The translations under genes and the position numbers were made by a program. A stretch of 64,000 nucleotides of DNA. Source: Stercorarius parasiticus (Eukaryota; Chordata; Aves; Charadriiformes; Stercorariidae). The stretch spans positions 698,878 to 762,877 of the forward strand of contig VWZL01002032.1 in NCBI GenBank assembly GCA_013396915.1. The letters are read 5' to 3'. Below the pieces are notes generated by a model. The model had not been told where the DNA came from and made no database searches. It saw nothing but the letters and a program-made list of their open reading frames with translations. Positions 1-11,564 of the stretch are shown here, in pieces. Every line of letters begins with the position of its first letter. Position 1 is the first letter of the stretch.

Positions 1-399
1 CAAGTTTGTGCATGACTGCAAATCAAAACCTTTAGACACTATTAATGAACGCCTCAGGGAGCAGCTAAACACATAACCCACATGATAAGCAAATATTAAT
101 TTGAAAAGGCCCAGTATACAGGAATCTTGCCATCAAAGAGTCAGTTTGTAATAGCAGTCATAAAGCTCTTAAATTAAGTATCTATGTAGGAGCAAGCCAA
201 GAAATCCCCTAAAATACTGCTTGATTGGAAAAACAGGAATTGCACAGCTATAAAGGAACTAACAAGTGAACAAATAGAAGAGCAAAATGTTTTTAGGTAG
301 AACACAGAACACTGAGGGACGCAAACATATAGAAAACCAACACAGCTAACTACCAATTTATGAGGTTATTTGAAGCAGCTCTTCAAAAAACTGAAGTTG

Positions 400-1600
400 G
401 TGTCTTAACAATAAAAGAGAAGATAAAACTCTGCAGACTAAATGTAAAAATGCAATGAGACAAGCCAAAAAGGTTTGAGAAATAGCTTGCAAGGGTTTTG
501 AGGGGGTTTTTTTGTGTAAAAGGAGCACCAAGAGAAATAAGTCTATAGCATAAAAGCTAAATGAAGTTTTTGCATCCATGCTCATAGCAAGGACCTTAAG
601 GGAAATTCAAATAACAGAACCTTTCCTAAGAAGGCTGGGTCATTGAAGGATCTGTCTGAAAGGTAAAGTCTCAGTAAAAAAGGCTACAGAAAAATCCATA
701 AAGAGAACAATAAGAAGTCACCAGGACCAGCTGGTGAGTTTTAATGCAATTCAAGGGTGAAATTCTCAGTATTAGAGGACAGGGAAAAAGACAAAATGAG
801 ATGTCAATTCTTAAAAGAATTTGGGAAAGGAGGAAGACAGACGTAAACCTAAGGTAGCTGAGAACAGGTGGCCAGACATCTCTGCTGGGTAAATTAACAA
901 AAAAGGCTACAAAGACCACAAGTGGAGTATCCAAAAAAACAGTATCTGGAGAAATGTCGTCATGGGAGCCTCTCTAAAAGGATTTTTGTTTTGGAGTCAA
1001 TACAAATGTAAAAAGAAATTAAATTAATTGGATTTCTATAAGTAAATTCACCAAGCTCTGTCTCCAAGAGCTCTCAGAGAAATGGAGATGCCGCAGACAG
1101 ACCCCATGGGGCTAAATAATTGCCTAAAAGGTGGGACACAAATAAAAATACTAATGTTTAGGCTTTTTTCAATAGAGAGAGGTCACAAGGGAAGTCTTCC
1201 TATTAGTGTCTCCATTATTTAATATTTTAATAAGAGACCTGGAAAAGAGGTCTCTTTGCTGATGATACTATATTAGGGTAGTAAGGGTGAGAGCCAACAG
1301 CAATGAGTTGGAAAAGGATTTCACAACATAAAGTGATGAAATGGCAGCTGGAATTCAATAAAGATCTGATGGTCTAAGAGTATATTAAACAAATGATGGC
1401 TAAAAATTTGGCTTATTTAGACTAAAAACCAAAACCAAACAAAAAAAAAAAAAAAAAAGAGGGAGGAAATCTGACTACTCTGTAAATAAAACACTAGGCA
1501 TAAACATCAAGACCTAAAAGGTACTTAAGCCAAAGAAAGAAAGTCAGCACAGCAAACAAATTTAGTATGGAAATTACAGAGGGGTGAAGCTCTAGATCAG
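400..1600 (+). mobile_element. Ancient CR1-type LINE remnant (reverse transcriptase region)
   Basis: Decayed LINE sequence in the sense direction. Recognisable blocks in order are TGCAATGAGACAAGCCAAAA (about 451), GAGAAATAAGTC with AAGCTAAATGAAGTTTTTGC (about 531-573), AAGTCACCAGGACCAGCTGG (about 715), GGATTTCTATAAG (about 1030), AAGAGACCTGG near 1230, TTTGCTGATGATACTATATT (about 1255; this encodes the FADDT core of CR1 reverse transcriptase) and ATGGCAGCTGGAATTCAATA (about 1341). Many stops and deletions break the frame, so it is not functional. The open frames listed on the opposite strand here are shadows. The ends are approximate. Confidence 0.78.
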
Positions 1601-1680
1601 ACTGTCCACAAGAGGAAAAACAGCCTAACTGGGCTTTAAGATAAATGTGGATAAGCACTGTGAACAAATTACACAATCTG

Positions 1681-4600
1681 GTTGCTATGACAGCTCAGTA
1701 CTGGGTTAGCCGCCCAACTTAGGCTGGATTCAACAAATGAAACTAAAGCAAAAACTTCCCAGCATGAAGCAGATACACTATGACTTGTGTCTATGCAGAA
1801 GTAAATCCTAGTGCGTTATCTACGCAGAAATAAGTTTCTGCTTAATGACACAGTATGTTTCTGCTCCTCTTTAGATCAAGAGAGGTGAGCCGCTTTGCAT
1901 GCAAGAAGCCTTGGAGTTTACTAGCAATAACTCAGCCACGTGCACAAGACTTCTATCACTAGATATGTAATCAGATTTAAGGTATTTTTGAGAGAGAAAG
2001 TATGTTTCACTTTCATGCAAAATGTCTGCTTTTCCCTTTTATTATGTTTCTGTGACAGCAAAGGTAACTTTAAGTGTAGAGAGGGGCTCATATGAAGGTC
2101 CAGTCTTCTGCAAGCAGCTGCCTTGCCAGAGCTGATCCAGTGCTGAGACAAATGAGTGATAGGTTAGTTAGCAAAGAGAAGGCAAATAGTTAATACAAAT
2201 AAGGCGTGTCTATGTTACCAGCTTTGTTCACAGCAGAGAGATTTTGTACTGATCTCCTCCAGTCTTGCAGTGGCTTGGTTTGCAGAGCAGCTGGGGTGTG
2301 CATAAAACAGATTCCTTTTGGGGTAAAAATAAACTGAAATCTCTGCTCCAAAGGTGTATCAAATGCACCCTGGCCCCTCACGGGAACATTAGGGTCTGAA
2401 CACAAGACTGGTTCTTTGGGCAGTCTCCAGCCACGTGTCTGGTATTATATGCCACCCAGGACATCAGGCCCTCACTGTCCTGACACAGCACTGCCGGAGA
2501 TTCACAGGGATGGACACAGGTGGCTGGAAACCTGCCAGGAAAGTCGTGCCGGGAGAGCAGGGCACAACGGGCATGGTCCTACCCCAACCCCGGCACTCAA
2601 GTGGGAGGATCTAAACCAGCCTGGCATTTACTAGAACTAGAAGACCCTGGTTGTTTTACAATGACAACAGGTTGTGTCGAAGGGTTGTGTAACACCAGGC
2701 AGCTGATATGGGCTCATTTCATAACATATACATTTCCCAAGCACAAAAATTTTGCCTTGAACCAAATTAGTTGTCCAATGTTTTGTCTAGTTTGCAATCA
2801 TTTAAGTTACCAAAGATCAAATTTGCTGAATGGTTTGTCTTACTTGTCTCAGTTTAATCCCTGAGGGATGGAAGATTAGTTGCTTGTGCTTTTTTCCTCA
2901 TTAAAAAAAAAAAAAAAAAAATCATAACTGACTCACCGTCTAATTCATAAAGTTTCTTGAGCCTCTCTTAACTCAGCTTTCTCTAGCTTTTTCTGTTTTA
3001 TTTTTAAAGGCATTTCTTCAAGTACATCGTTCATGTTGCTAGGTTTCAAGAGAAGAGAAATAAAGGAAGAAAACAAATCAATATTTTTTTTTTTTTACAA
3101 GACAGCTCTTTGTCAAAAGTCCAGAAGGAAGTATGAAAGTAATCTTCTGTCACGTATGTGCCAACCTTCCTTTTTTCCTAAATTTACTTTTTCATTGTTT
3201 GTGATGGACACTTTGCATATAAAACTGTGCCAGTGAGCAACAGCAGATGCTTTGTTAAGAGGAAGACTACCTAAGAAAAAGAAGTCTTAAGGAAATAATT
3301 ATGAAGTCATACAATGCATCTGTCATAAGATTACAAAATTTCATTTAAGTGGTGCCTTTGATGTCCTCCTGTTTTAAAGTGTGCGCATGTGCAAGCTCTT
3401 CTGTGTCTAGTATACCTGCATATACAGGAACATTATTGAAATGCCGTCACGTTTGGTGCAAAGCAGCTGCTCAACGGGCCATAGCAACATATATAACATA
3501 TATAGGACAAAAAGCAAATCCACAAGAAGCGCGCCCAGTTTAAACTACAGGAAGAGTTTAGGTTGACCAAACAGAACAGATTCGCTGGGACAGAATTATT
3601 ATTACTCCTTATTCTTGTGAAATGTGCCATCAGCTATCTAATGATCCCATGAAATCAAGGCTTCAGGGTTGCTTTCACATCCAAAAGCACCCAGGCAAGC
3701 TGTCAATGGCTGTACGGAAAGTGCCCTTCAGACAGAGCCGGAGGCGGTCAATACAAGCAGAAACTGAATCATTTCTTAGGGTGGTGAGGGCACAGCTTGG
3801 CATCAGTTGCGGATATATTTGCATACTGGGCACCAGCACTGTCTGAGATGAATGGTATTTTGGAATGAATAAGCAGGTTGTTGATTTATAACAATATAGC
3901 AAGATGAGCCCACAAATATCATTTGAGACCATTACCCCAAAATTGGTGATACCAATAAAATGAGACCCAGCTATGAAATGCTTCCTGCTGTGTCACTGCA
4001 AAACGCTGCAAAACAAAATCTCAATGATCTTATTTGTAAAGACACAACCAGTTTATCTCCAGTTGAAGAACGTACAAGGTAAAACTATGCGCAGTTACAC
4101 TAAAGTTACCCACAAACTTTCAGAGAACAAACAAAATCTAAAGATTTTAGTTCCCTGTTGGCTTGGATTTACAACCAAGTGCTTTGAAAAAATTGCCAAA
4201 ATTCAAATCTGACCAATTTTGACTTCACGGTGTTTATGTTAAACTGCCATAGGTGATAACAAAGACTGAACAGACAGTTACAATAGTGCAGAAGCTATCT
4301 TGGCAGATCTAACCTGTAACTGCTGTGCTATTGAAAGCCATAAAAATTGTAAATGAACGCTGTTGAGAACTGAATAGACACAAAAGTAGTAGCTCTATAC
4401 AGAAATGTAACTGGACTCTTAAAAAGCAAAATATTTGAAACATATCTGCATAATTCCATACTTACTTCTTTGTACATTATTCTCCTTTAAGCATTCCATT
4501 TCTTAAGATAATCAAACACAAGATAGATGGGTTTTTTATTACCTGTAAGTCCTTACACTAAAACAATTATATTTGCCCATTAATAAAGATACAGAAAAAT

Positions 4601-6518
4601 TATTTTCAAAACCAAATATTATTTTCGCTCTAAAAAATAAACCAAGTTTTATCATTTAGACTCTAGAACATACTTAAATGGTGAACTGACAACATTCTGT
4701 CCTTTTGTCTGCTGATCTACCTCCTGCACTAAGTAATGGTAACAATAAAAACGATTAAAAAAGAAAAAAAGAAATTGGAGAGACAACCCAAATTATAGGA
4801 CTGGAAAATTATAAATGAAATATTACTTTTAATGTCCAATATGAAAAAGGACTTTTTTCAGATCAAAGAGATCTGCAAATTCTGAAAGCTGTAATACATA
4901 AATGCTAGCCACTGAAAAGGCAAAAGAAATAAATATATCTTGTAGAGCCAGCAAATTGTTCAGTATCAGGTAATTATTTAGAAATCTTTTCCTCCAGTTT
5001 TATCTTCTTTCTCAAACTAGTTACTAAGCGTCAGCTGAATGCTGCCAGACTGAGTTGCTACAGCTACTGGCTCCTTGGAATGTGGGGCTTTTTCCTAAAA
5101 TTAATAAAGAGGATTAATTTACTCTTGCAAAGCCAAATTCTCATTTCCATCCACAATAAAGCACTGCCCAAGTTTCTTCCGCATTCATTTGCGGTGTTGC
5201 CCTCCAAAAAGTAAGAAGGAAAAAGAAGGGGGGGAAAAAAAAAAAAAGAATAATTTGGTGAGAAAATATATGGTCATATTTTTAAACCGTGTCTTCTTCA
5301 GGAGAAAATACTGCGTTTAAATTCCAATTACGCTATTTAGCCAGAAATGGAAATGGCCTTCTGAGTCACCGAGCGTAATCCTTCCTACCAAGCCTTCACC
5401 TCCTCCAGCCAACTCACCGTGCCGCTTATAAACAGGGACACGTCCTGGCCTGCCCTTCCCCTGGAAGGCTGAACCTGCCTACATTTCCAGCTCCAGCCTG
5501 CATTTATTCACAGCCATACCGGCTTGGGTTTGTGTCCTCAGTAGCGTTCGGGACAGGTATTCATGTCTCATGAAGATAAACAATATTTAAGCAAAATCAG
5601 CACCTACAGCGTTACGGCAGAAAGATCTGAGATCATCTTCCCTAAACACAAGCCAAGTTATTACCTTTTGCCACTTGTATTTAAAATTTATATTCATACG
5701 CTTGTGTGAAAGGTATTAAATGAACTCGCTACACTCGAATGTCTGGCAAGTGCATTTTATGTCTTTTTATATATATAAATAAACAATTTTTAAAACTTTT
5801 GTTTTCACTTTTCAGTATTGTTGTACTCTCGTTTGCTACCAAATAATCTCATGTTTCCCTGCACTGCTCACCAAGCCTGTAGGGTACAACTCCATGTACA
5901 GTATAAGGATTAATTTTTTTCCGTAGCTTCCAAGAGCTCCCACGAGGCTTGCTTCTTCCTCCCTTCCTTCCACACCCTATGGCGTGGCTTTTGCAAGCTC
6001 CTGTGCCCCTTCCTCAGCTTCTGGAGATTCCACAGTGAGATCTGAGTAGAGCAGCAGGACACGTGTAGGAACCCAGCGCACATTGGCTCTGCACCTTCAC
6101 TTTCTACTTACGCTTTTCCACAGCACTCTCATTAATTTTATTCTCAGTTTTCTCATTCTCTTCCCACCAGGGTCTCCCCCCACCACTGTGGTGCCTGAGG
6201 AAGCGGCGCAAAAAAAAGACAATGGGATAAGAAACTGCTGCCAGAAGTAACTCTGGATAGCTGTGAGGAGGAGGTGTAAGAGAAGCCCTGCCCACTGGCT
6301 GCAGCCGTTTGCTCGTCAGTGACATTTCAGGTGGCGGTGCCAGCAAGACATGCACGGCCGTCACTCCAAATGAATGATTAATGACTGAACCAAGGCAGCG
6401 AAATGACAAGGTCTAAAATACGAGAGTGACAGCCTAAGATTAAAATCCACGTGTAACATTGCTCTCTGCCTCTCCAAATCGCAGGGGGAAAGTCTCCGAG
6501 ACTCACCGGATCCCTGCA
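1681..6518. other. Non-coding stretch, nothing recognised
   Basis: AT-rich sequence with A runs at 2904-2921 and 5231-5248. The open frames here are short, overlap on both strands and look like chance. Confidence 0.7.
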
Positions 6519-6692
6519 GCTGGGAAGGACCTCGGGGTCCCCCCCACGTAGCACAACCCCCCTGCTCAAGCAGGGTCACCCACAGCAAGTCACTCGGGAC
6601 TGTGTCCAGTTGGGTTCTAAATATCTCCAAGCACAACCTCTCTGGGCAACCTGTGCCACTCTGACTACCCTCACAGGTAAAAAAACCTTCTT

Positions 6693-6730
<38 letters not shown>

Positions 6731-6765
6731 NAGTATTTTCTTGTGTTCCTTTTCAGAAACAAAGA
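6519..6765 (-). mobile_element. CR1 LINE fragment of another subfamily, with poly-T insertion
   Basis: The plus strand shows GGGAAGGACCTC, CCCCCTGCTCAAGCAGGGTC, GACTGTGTCCAGTTGGGTTC, AAATATCTCC, CAACCTCTCTGGGCAACCTG, CACTCTGACTACCCTCACAG and, beyond a poly-T run, TTTTCTTGTGTTCCTTTTCAG. The order matches the 3' region of a CR1 subfamily that carries the CTGCTCAAGCAGGGTCA box. It is inserted antisense (element on minus). The poly-T run at about 6689-6730 sits inside the element, where the consensus has only a short T-rich stretch, and is followed by an N at 6731. Confidence 0.88.
6689..6731. repeat. Poly-T run ending in an undetermined base
   Basis: About 40 Ts, interrupted only near the start, then one N. 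Its length is probably not exact in the assembly. It lies inside the CR1 fragment at 6519-6765. Confidence 0.95.
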
Positions 6766-6808
6766 CAACAGATGAGCATGAATGAAGCTAAGTAAATAAA
6801 CCACTAGG

Positions 6809-6852
6809 TAAAACAAACAAACAAACAAAAAAAAAAAATAAAACAAACAAGA
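6809..6852 (+). repeat. AAAC tetranucleotide repeat
   Basis: Several AAAC units, an A run and further AAAC-like units. It lies just beyond the CR1 fragment that ends near 6765. Confidence 0.8.
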
Positions 6853-7799
6853 AAAGAACTGATAATACAGATCCTTTAATTTAACTAGTTGTATTTTACC
6901 AACTGCAATCTCTCTGGTTACCAGAGCGGTGGACACGTATCTTAAGCTGGGGACCCATGTTCACAAGCACTAGCATTCAGTTGTGGGAAGCACCAGGGAA
7001 TCCAGCTCTGAGGCCAGGTCTCCAAATTCCTGTTACGTGCCCATTGGTACTGTGCAAATTCATGAAGCAAAGGCAAATAGGCAACACGGGATTAGAACTT
7101 GCTTTATCACCTAATGAACATACATAGCCTCTTTTGAAAAGCATTACACACACTCTCCCCTCCTGCCCATGCAACACTTCAGCAACAAACCCAGCAACGC
7201 AACAGAACTTCCGAACAAAAATGTCTGTAAGATCGGCTCCTAAGCTTCATCCAGTTTGCATAATAAGGATGGGTTTTTTAAATTGTTTTCAGTTACCGAG
7301 TCAGGTATTTACACACAGATGCTGTCGTGCTTCTGACACCGCAGCAATCCAATCAACACAGAATTTGGGACACCAGTTTCTGTCAGCGCCTACGATGAGG
7401 AGAGGAACTGCACTGAAAAACTAACACACCTCGCTACGGCTCTTTGTACTTCAGTGTAATCACAAAGTGAAATTTCTCTGTTCGCAATGGATTTTTAGAA
7501 AAAAAAAACAACCAAAACTATTTCAAACAGGTCTTTCATGTAATGCCTGGTCATTAGTGGATAGATCAGCAACACACAGAAAATAAAGAAATGTGTGGTA
7601 ATGGCCTCTGCACCTCCAAGTGATTCAATACGGGGTACAGACGGAAGGCCACAAAGGGAAATCAGGAGATTCCAGCTTATTTCATTATGTCTTTTTCGCA
7701 AACACTTGTTCTCAAACTTTTGTAAGGTATCAAGACATACCACTGTGCCATCCGAATTTAAAAGAAGCCTTTGAAACTGCAAAGTAGACTCCAAAGAAA

Positions 7800-7876
7800 G
7801 CACATGTAGTTTGGAAAAAAAAAAAACAAAAAATAAAAGAAAGCTAAAACAAAACAAAACAAAACCAACAAAAAAA
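7800..7876 (+). repeat. A-rich tract with CAAAA repeats
   Basis: An A run, then several CAAAA units near 7848-7864, then further A-rich sequence. Simple low-complexity DNA. Confidence 0.85.
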
Positions 7877-10374
7877 CCCCAATATTAAATAGAAAATAAG
7901 TAAAACGCGCGTATACCCTGCTATGGAGGAGAAGGATTTTTGGAAAATGATATTTATCCAAGGAAAAAATATATAGTTAAATTAGGCAAAAGCAATACTT
8001 AGTAGTAATTACCAGCTAAATTTTACCTACTGAGTTTAGACACTGTCTTAAAAAATAGAAAGGCGAGACTCTCCCTTTGTACCAGGACAAGCCTCTGTGA
8101 TAAAAAGAAAATGACAAATCTCACCAAACATGATTTCAATATCATGTAATATAAGCAAGGCTCAGCATCAGCTGAGATCAAAATACAGTATTTCATTCAT
8201 ACCAGAAAAATTATCCACTGCCTCGCGTACATGACTGCCCTTTAACTGAATTAAGTCCTTTCACCATTACATCTCAGCCAATTGGCCAAGGCACCAGCAT
8301 GTGATTTCAGATCGTTTTGTTAACCATTGTTCTTCTAACTAAATGATCAATTTTTGGCTATGGGGAGGGGGGGTGTCACATCACTCTTTCTCAACTGCAG
8401 CACAGGATTTTTGACACCGTCTGTAGCACACGTTAAACAAAGTACTGGTACACCTGAAATATTTCTTATTAAACTTCAAACGCATTTCAGGCAATATTTG
8501 GAACGCATTTGGTTTGTTTTCTGTTGCTTTGCTATTCTTCTCAACTACATCGCAGGACACAGGAAAAACAGAACATAGTAAGAAAAAGTAACGTTGGAAA
8601 GCGTAAAACATAAATCAAACCAAAAAAAACTCAAACCCTAACATCTAAGCATTCCCATCGGTATTACTAGGGGTGCCCAGCAAAGGTTCAGCATAAAAGC
8701 AGCGTTTTAAATTGAGTGTGAGGGACAGAAACTGCAAAAAACCAAGAGTTTTTTCTGACTTACATTGCTCCCAGAAGGCTGTTGCCATTCCCTCTGCGGG
8801 GCTCTCACTGGCCGGGGGGATCACATGACACGGGGAACCAAAATAGAAAAGTCTCGGGAGCAAGGAAGCTGAACCAGAAGCACATTTGCAAGAAAAGACC
8901 TATCGCAGGCACAATAACACGCCCTTAGCAGCGAAAGGTGATAAATTCAGACGGGAACCAAGCCTCTCCTGAAAAACAGGCAATGCCTTGAACCTTGCAG
9001 CCCGGCATCGGCCACCTTTTCAGCACACGGGAAACGTTTTCTGCTATAAATCTCAGTTTGTGTCTGCACGTACCTAAACCTGGTAACTGCTCTAATAAAT
9101 CTCAACAAATTACCAGACCTTAAAAGCAAATAGGATCTATTGAATTAAAAAATAAATCTATTATTGTTTAAAAATAAAAGTTCCACTGCTGGAACCGTTT
9201 TCATCTTCAGGCTAAGGTTTTTACTAGTTTGTATCTAGAGAGGAAGCAATTTTTTTAAAAGCATATGCTCTTAAGATAATTGGGAGAGCTGTAAACACAT
9301 TTGGAAGATTGCTTTCAATTCTTTTACAAGTAAAAAATACAGTTCCAGACCTATACAGTAGTAAAACATGCACCGTAAATCTGCAATTATAAATAGAGAG
9401 AAGGTTCAAACAATCCGAGGCAAAAGCTGAGCAGATGAATTAGTGTCCAAATGCAAGTTCTATACAACGATAAAATCTGGTCTGATTTCAAGGCTGCTGT
9501 TTCATTATGCCAGTCAGAAGAGCAGCCCTTCCAGTTTTGTAAAGCTTTTAGAAAATAAGTTCCAGCAAAATACTGTTGTTTGGATTACAGGAAATACATG
9601 TTTACTACTTCATTTGAAATTAGATCATTATAGTTTTATGTTCAATAAAATGTCAAGCATTTCCTTGTTTCTAGTGCATGTTGAGACAGTTATTGTAGAA
9701 GGAAGCTTTACTGAAAGATGTAAACAGCAGTACAAAGGAGAACACGATCAAGGAAAAGGGAAATATGCCGCATATGTTAACAGGACAAGGGCAGGAAATA
9801 ACTTCTTGTTCTAATGCTTAAATGCAATCACCCTCACCTTGCAGTTAGTTATAAGGCAAAATATTGAAATGCCCACCCTTTCAATGCAAATGGCTCACAA
9901 GGGCTTTTGGATAAACACAGGAGTATGCAGTACAAAATCCTGCATATCAGACTCCCAGTGCGCAAGAAAAATGGAAATAATATGAAGAGGAGTCAAGAAA
10001 CCGAATTATTCTCCTTTCATTAAAAAAAAAACTCCGCAAAGGTAATTTTTCTTAATAATAGATCAGGTTTCCCCAAAAAAATTGTACGTATGTATCAAAA
10101 TATATACAGAATTAGAAAATACCTTCAATCAAGACAGATACTTTGAGATTACAAAACCAGGACCTATTTTATTCTACAGGATACCCCGATACTTACACTG
10201 AATTTTTCACAAAGTGAGGTACTAGTCCATGTAAACATGGCAGCATAAAAAGGGTCTTTGTATCTTCCCTGTTCTTATTTTCAGTTGTGAAAGGAAAAAT
10301 GAACATTGGCTCGAAGTAGAATAGAAGAATACACCAGAGCTGTTGCCATTGATTATTTAATGATTATACATTAG

Positions 10375-10410
10375 ATAATCAATACATAATATATATTATA
10401 TATTGATTAT
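10375..10410. repeat. AT-rich inverted repeat
   Basis: Ten-base arms ATAATCAATA (10375-10384) and TATTGATTAT (10401-10410) are perfectly complementary. The 16-base centre itself contains the palindrome TAATATATATTA (10387-10398). The whole element is cruciform-prone. Confidence 0.85.
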
Positions 10411-11548
10411 ACTAAGTCTGAAATATACAAAGCTTATCTTTTTCTGGAAAAAATACATTTTTAGATCCTTAGTGCGTATTGCTGTGTACATACTTCTAAG
10501 TATTCTACCAGGTACACAGTTTTTATCACTGTGTTCTTAGAAAAAGCTTTGCGTCACCTAAACTCTGCCATTTTGCAGACAATGTGACAGAACTGAAGCC
10601 AATGGAAACCACCCATTGATCACAATTAGGAACATATTGGGGCACTGAAGTAAGTACCCAAAACAGTGGATCCTGTTGTAGCTCTCAAAAAAGTGAGTAA
10701 AGAAAATTGGCTTCAGCTACATACTGTTCATTGATTTAAGAAGCCTGGATGAAAAATCATCTCTTGGATCATTTTTAAATGTAACAATGGCATCCTTTGC
10801 CATATTCAGAGGAGGCCTAGGTAAGTGCTTATACCTTTCTCAGAGTATTGCCACTGTATTATCCAAACATACTGCAAATCATCTCCACAACCCCTCTGTG
10901 GCTGAGTACGTAGCTTATTTTATACAGTTTGTGTTATATTTTCCCATGCTTCGTTTTTCAGTTTGAAATTATGAAAGCTGCAAAACACAGGGGGTGGGGG
11001 CAATGCTGCAATATTCCACTACAGACAACTCAACGGCACGGAAATGTAATCAGATGGAAGACAAACCTACAGGCAAAGACAGTGAATCGAATGGCTAGAG
11101 GGATGCCAAAGTTGGGAAAGAAATGCACCCTTGTGGGGAAAAGGAATGGCAAGGAAGAAGTACACCGTCTACCAGACAGAGTAAAGAGCCTTGGGTAAAA
11201 ACAGAAAGAGTGTCAGTAAATCCTGGAGCTTAATGAGAGTGAGCAGTACTTGTAACAGAGTACAACATCTGTTTACACGGCTGGAACCAGGGCATCAGGT
11301 CTCTGTTATTCTGCATGCCTGCTTTTTCGCCCATTTTTCTTAGCACAGATGTATATACACAGTCATGCAGTGATTAAATAGGCATTCGTCAAACGAGCAA
11401 TTTGACAAATGCTGCATTTCCATACTCAAGTTACTTAGATACTGTCCAATAATACATCTATTTCTATTTTATAAAATTTCTACTGAAAGTAGAATAGGGA
11501 CAAACATTAATATATTGACCTGCCCTGATAGTACATTATGATTTTGAA

Positions 11549-11564
11549 GAAAAAAAAAAAAAAN
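11549..11564. repeat. Poly-A run ending in an undetermined base
   Basis: A run of about 15 As followed by a single N at 11564. Homopolymer of uncertain length. Confidence 0.95.

Noticed and set aside
671..934. Minus-strand frames at 174-934
   Set aside because: They are antisense shadows of the decayed CR1 reverse transcriptase region.
6361..6936. 191-codon minus-strand open frame
   Set aside because: It runs through the poly-T tract, an N and the CR1 fragment. The Lys run is the translated homopolymer, so it is not a gene.
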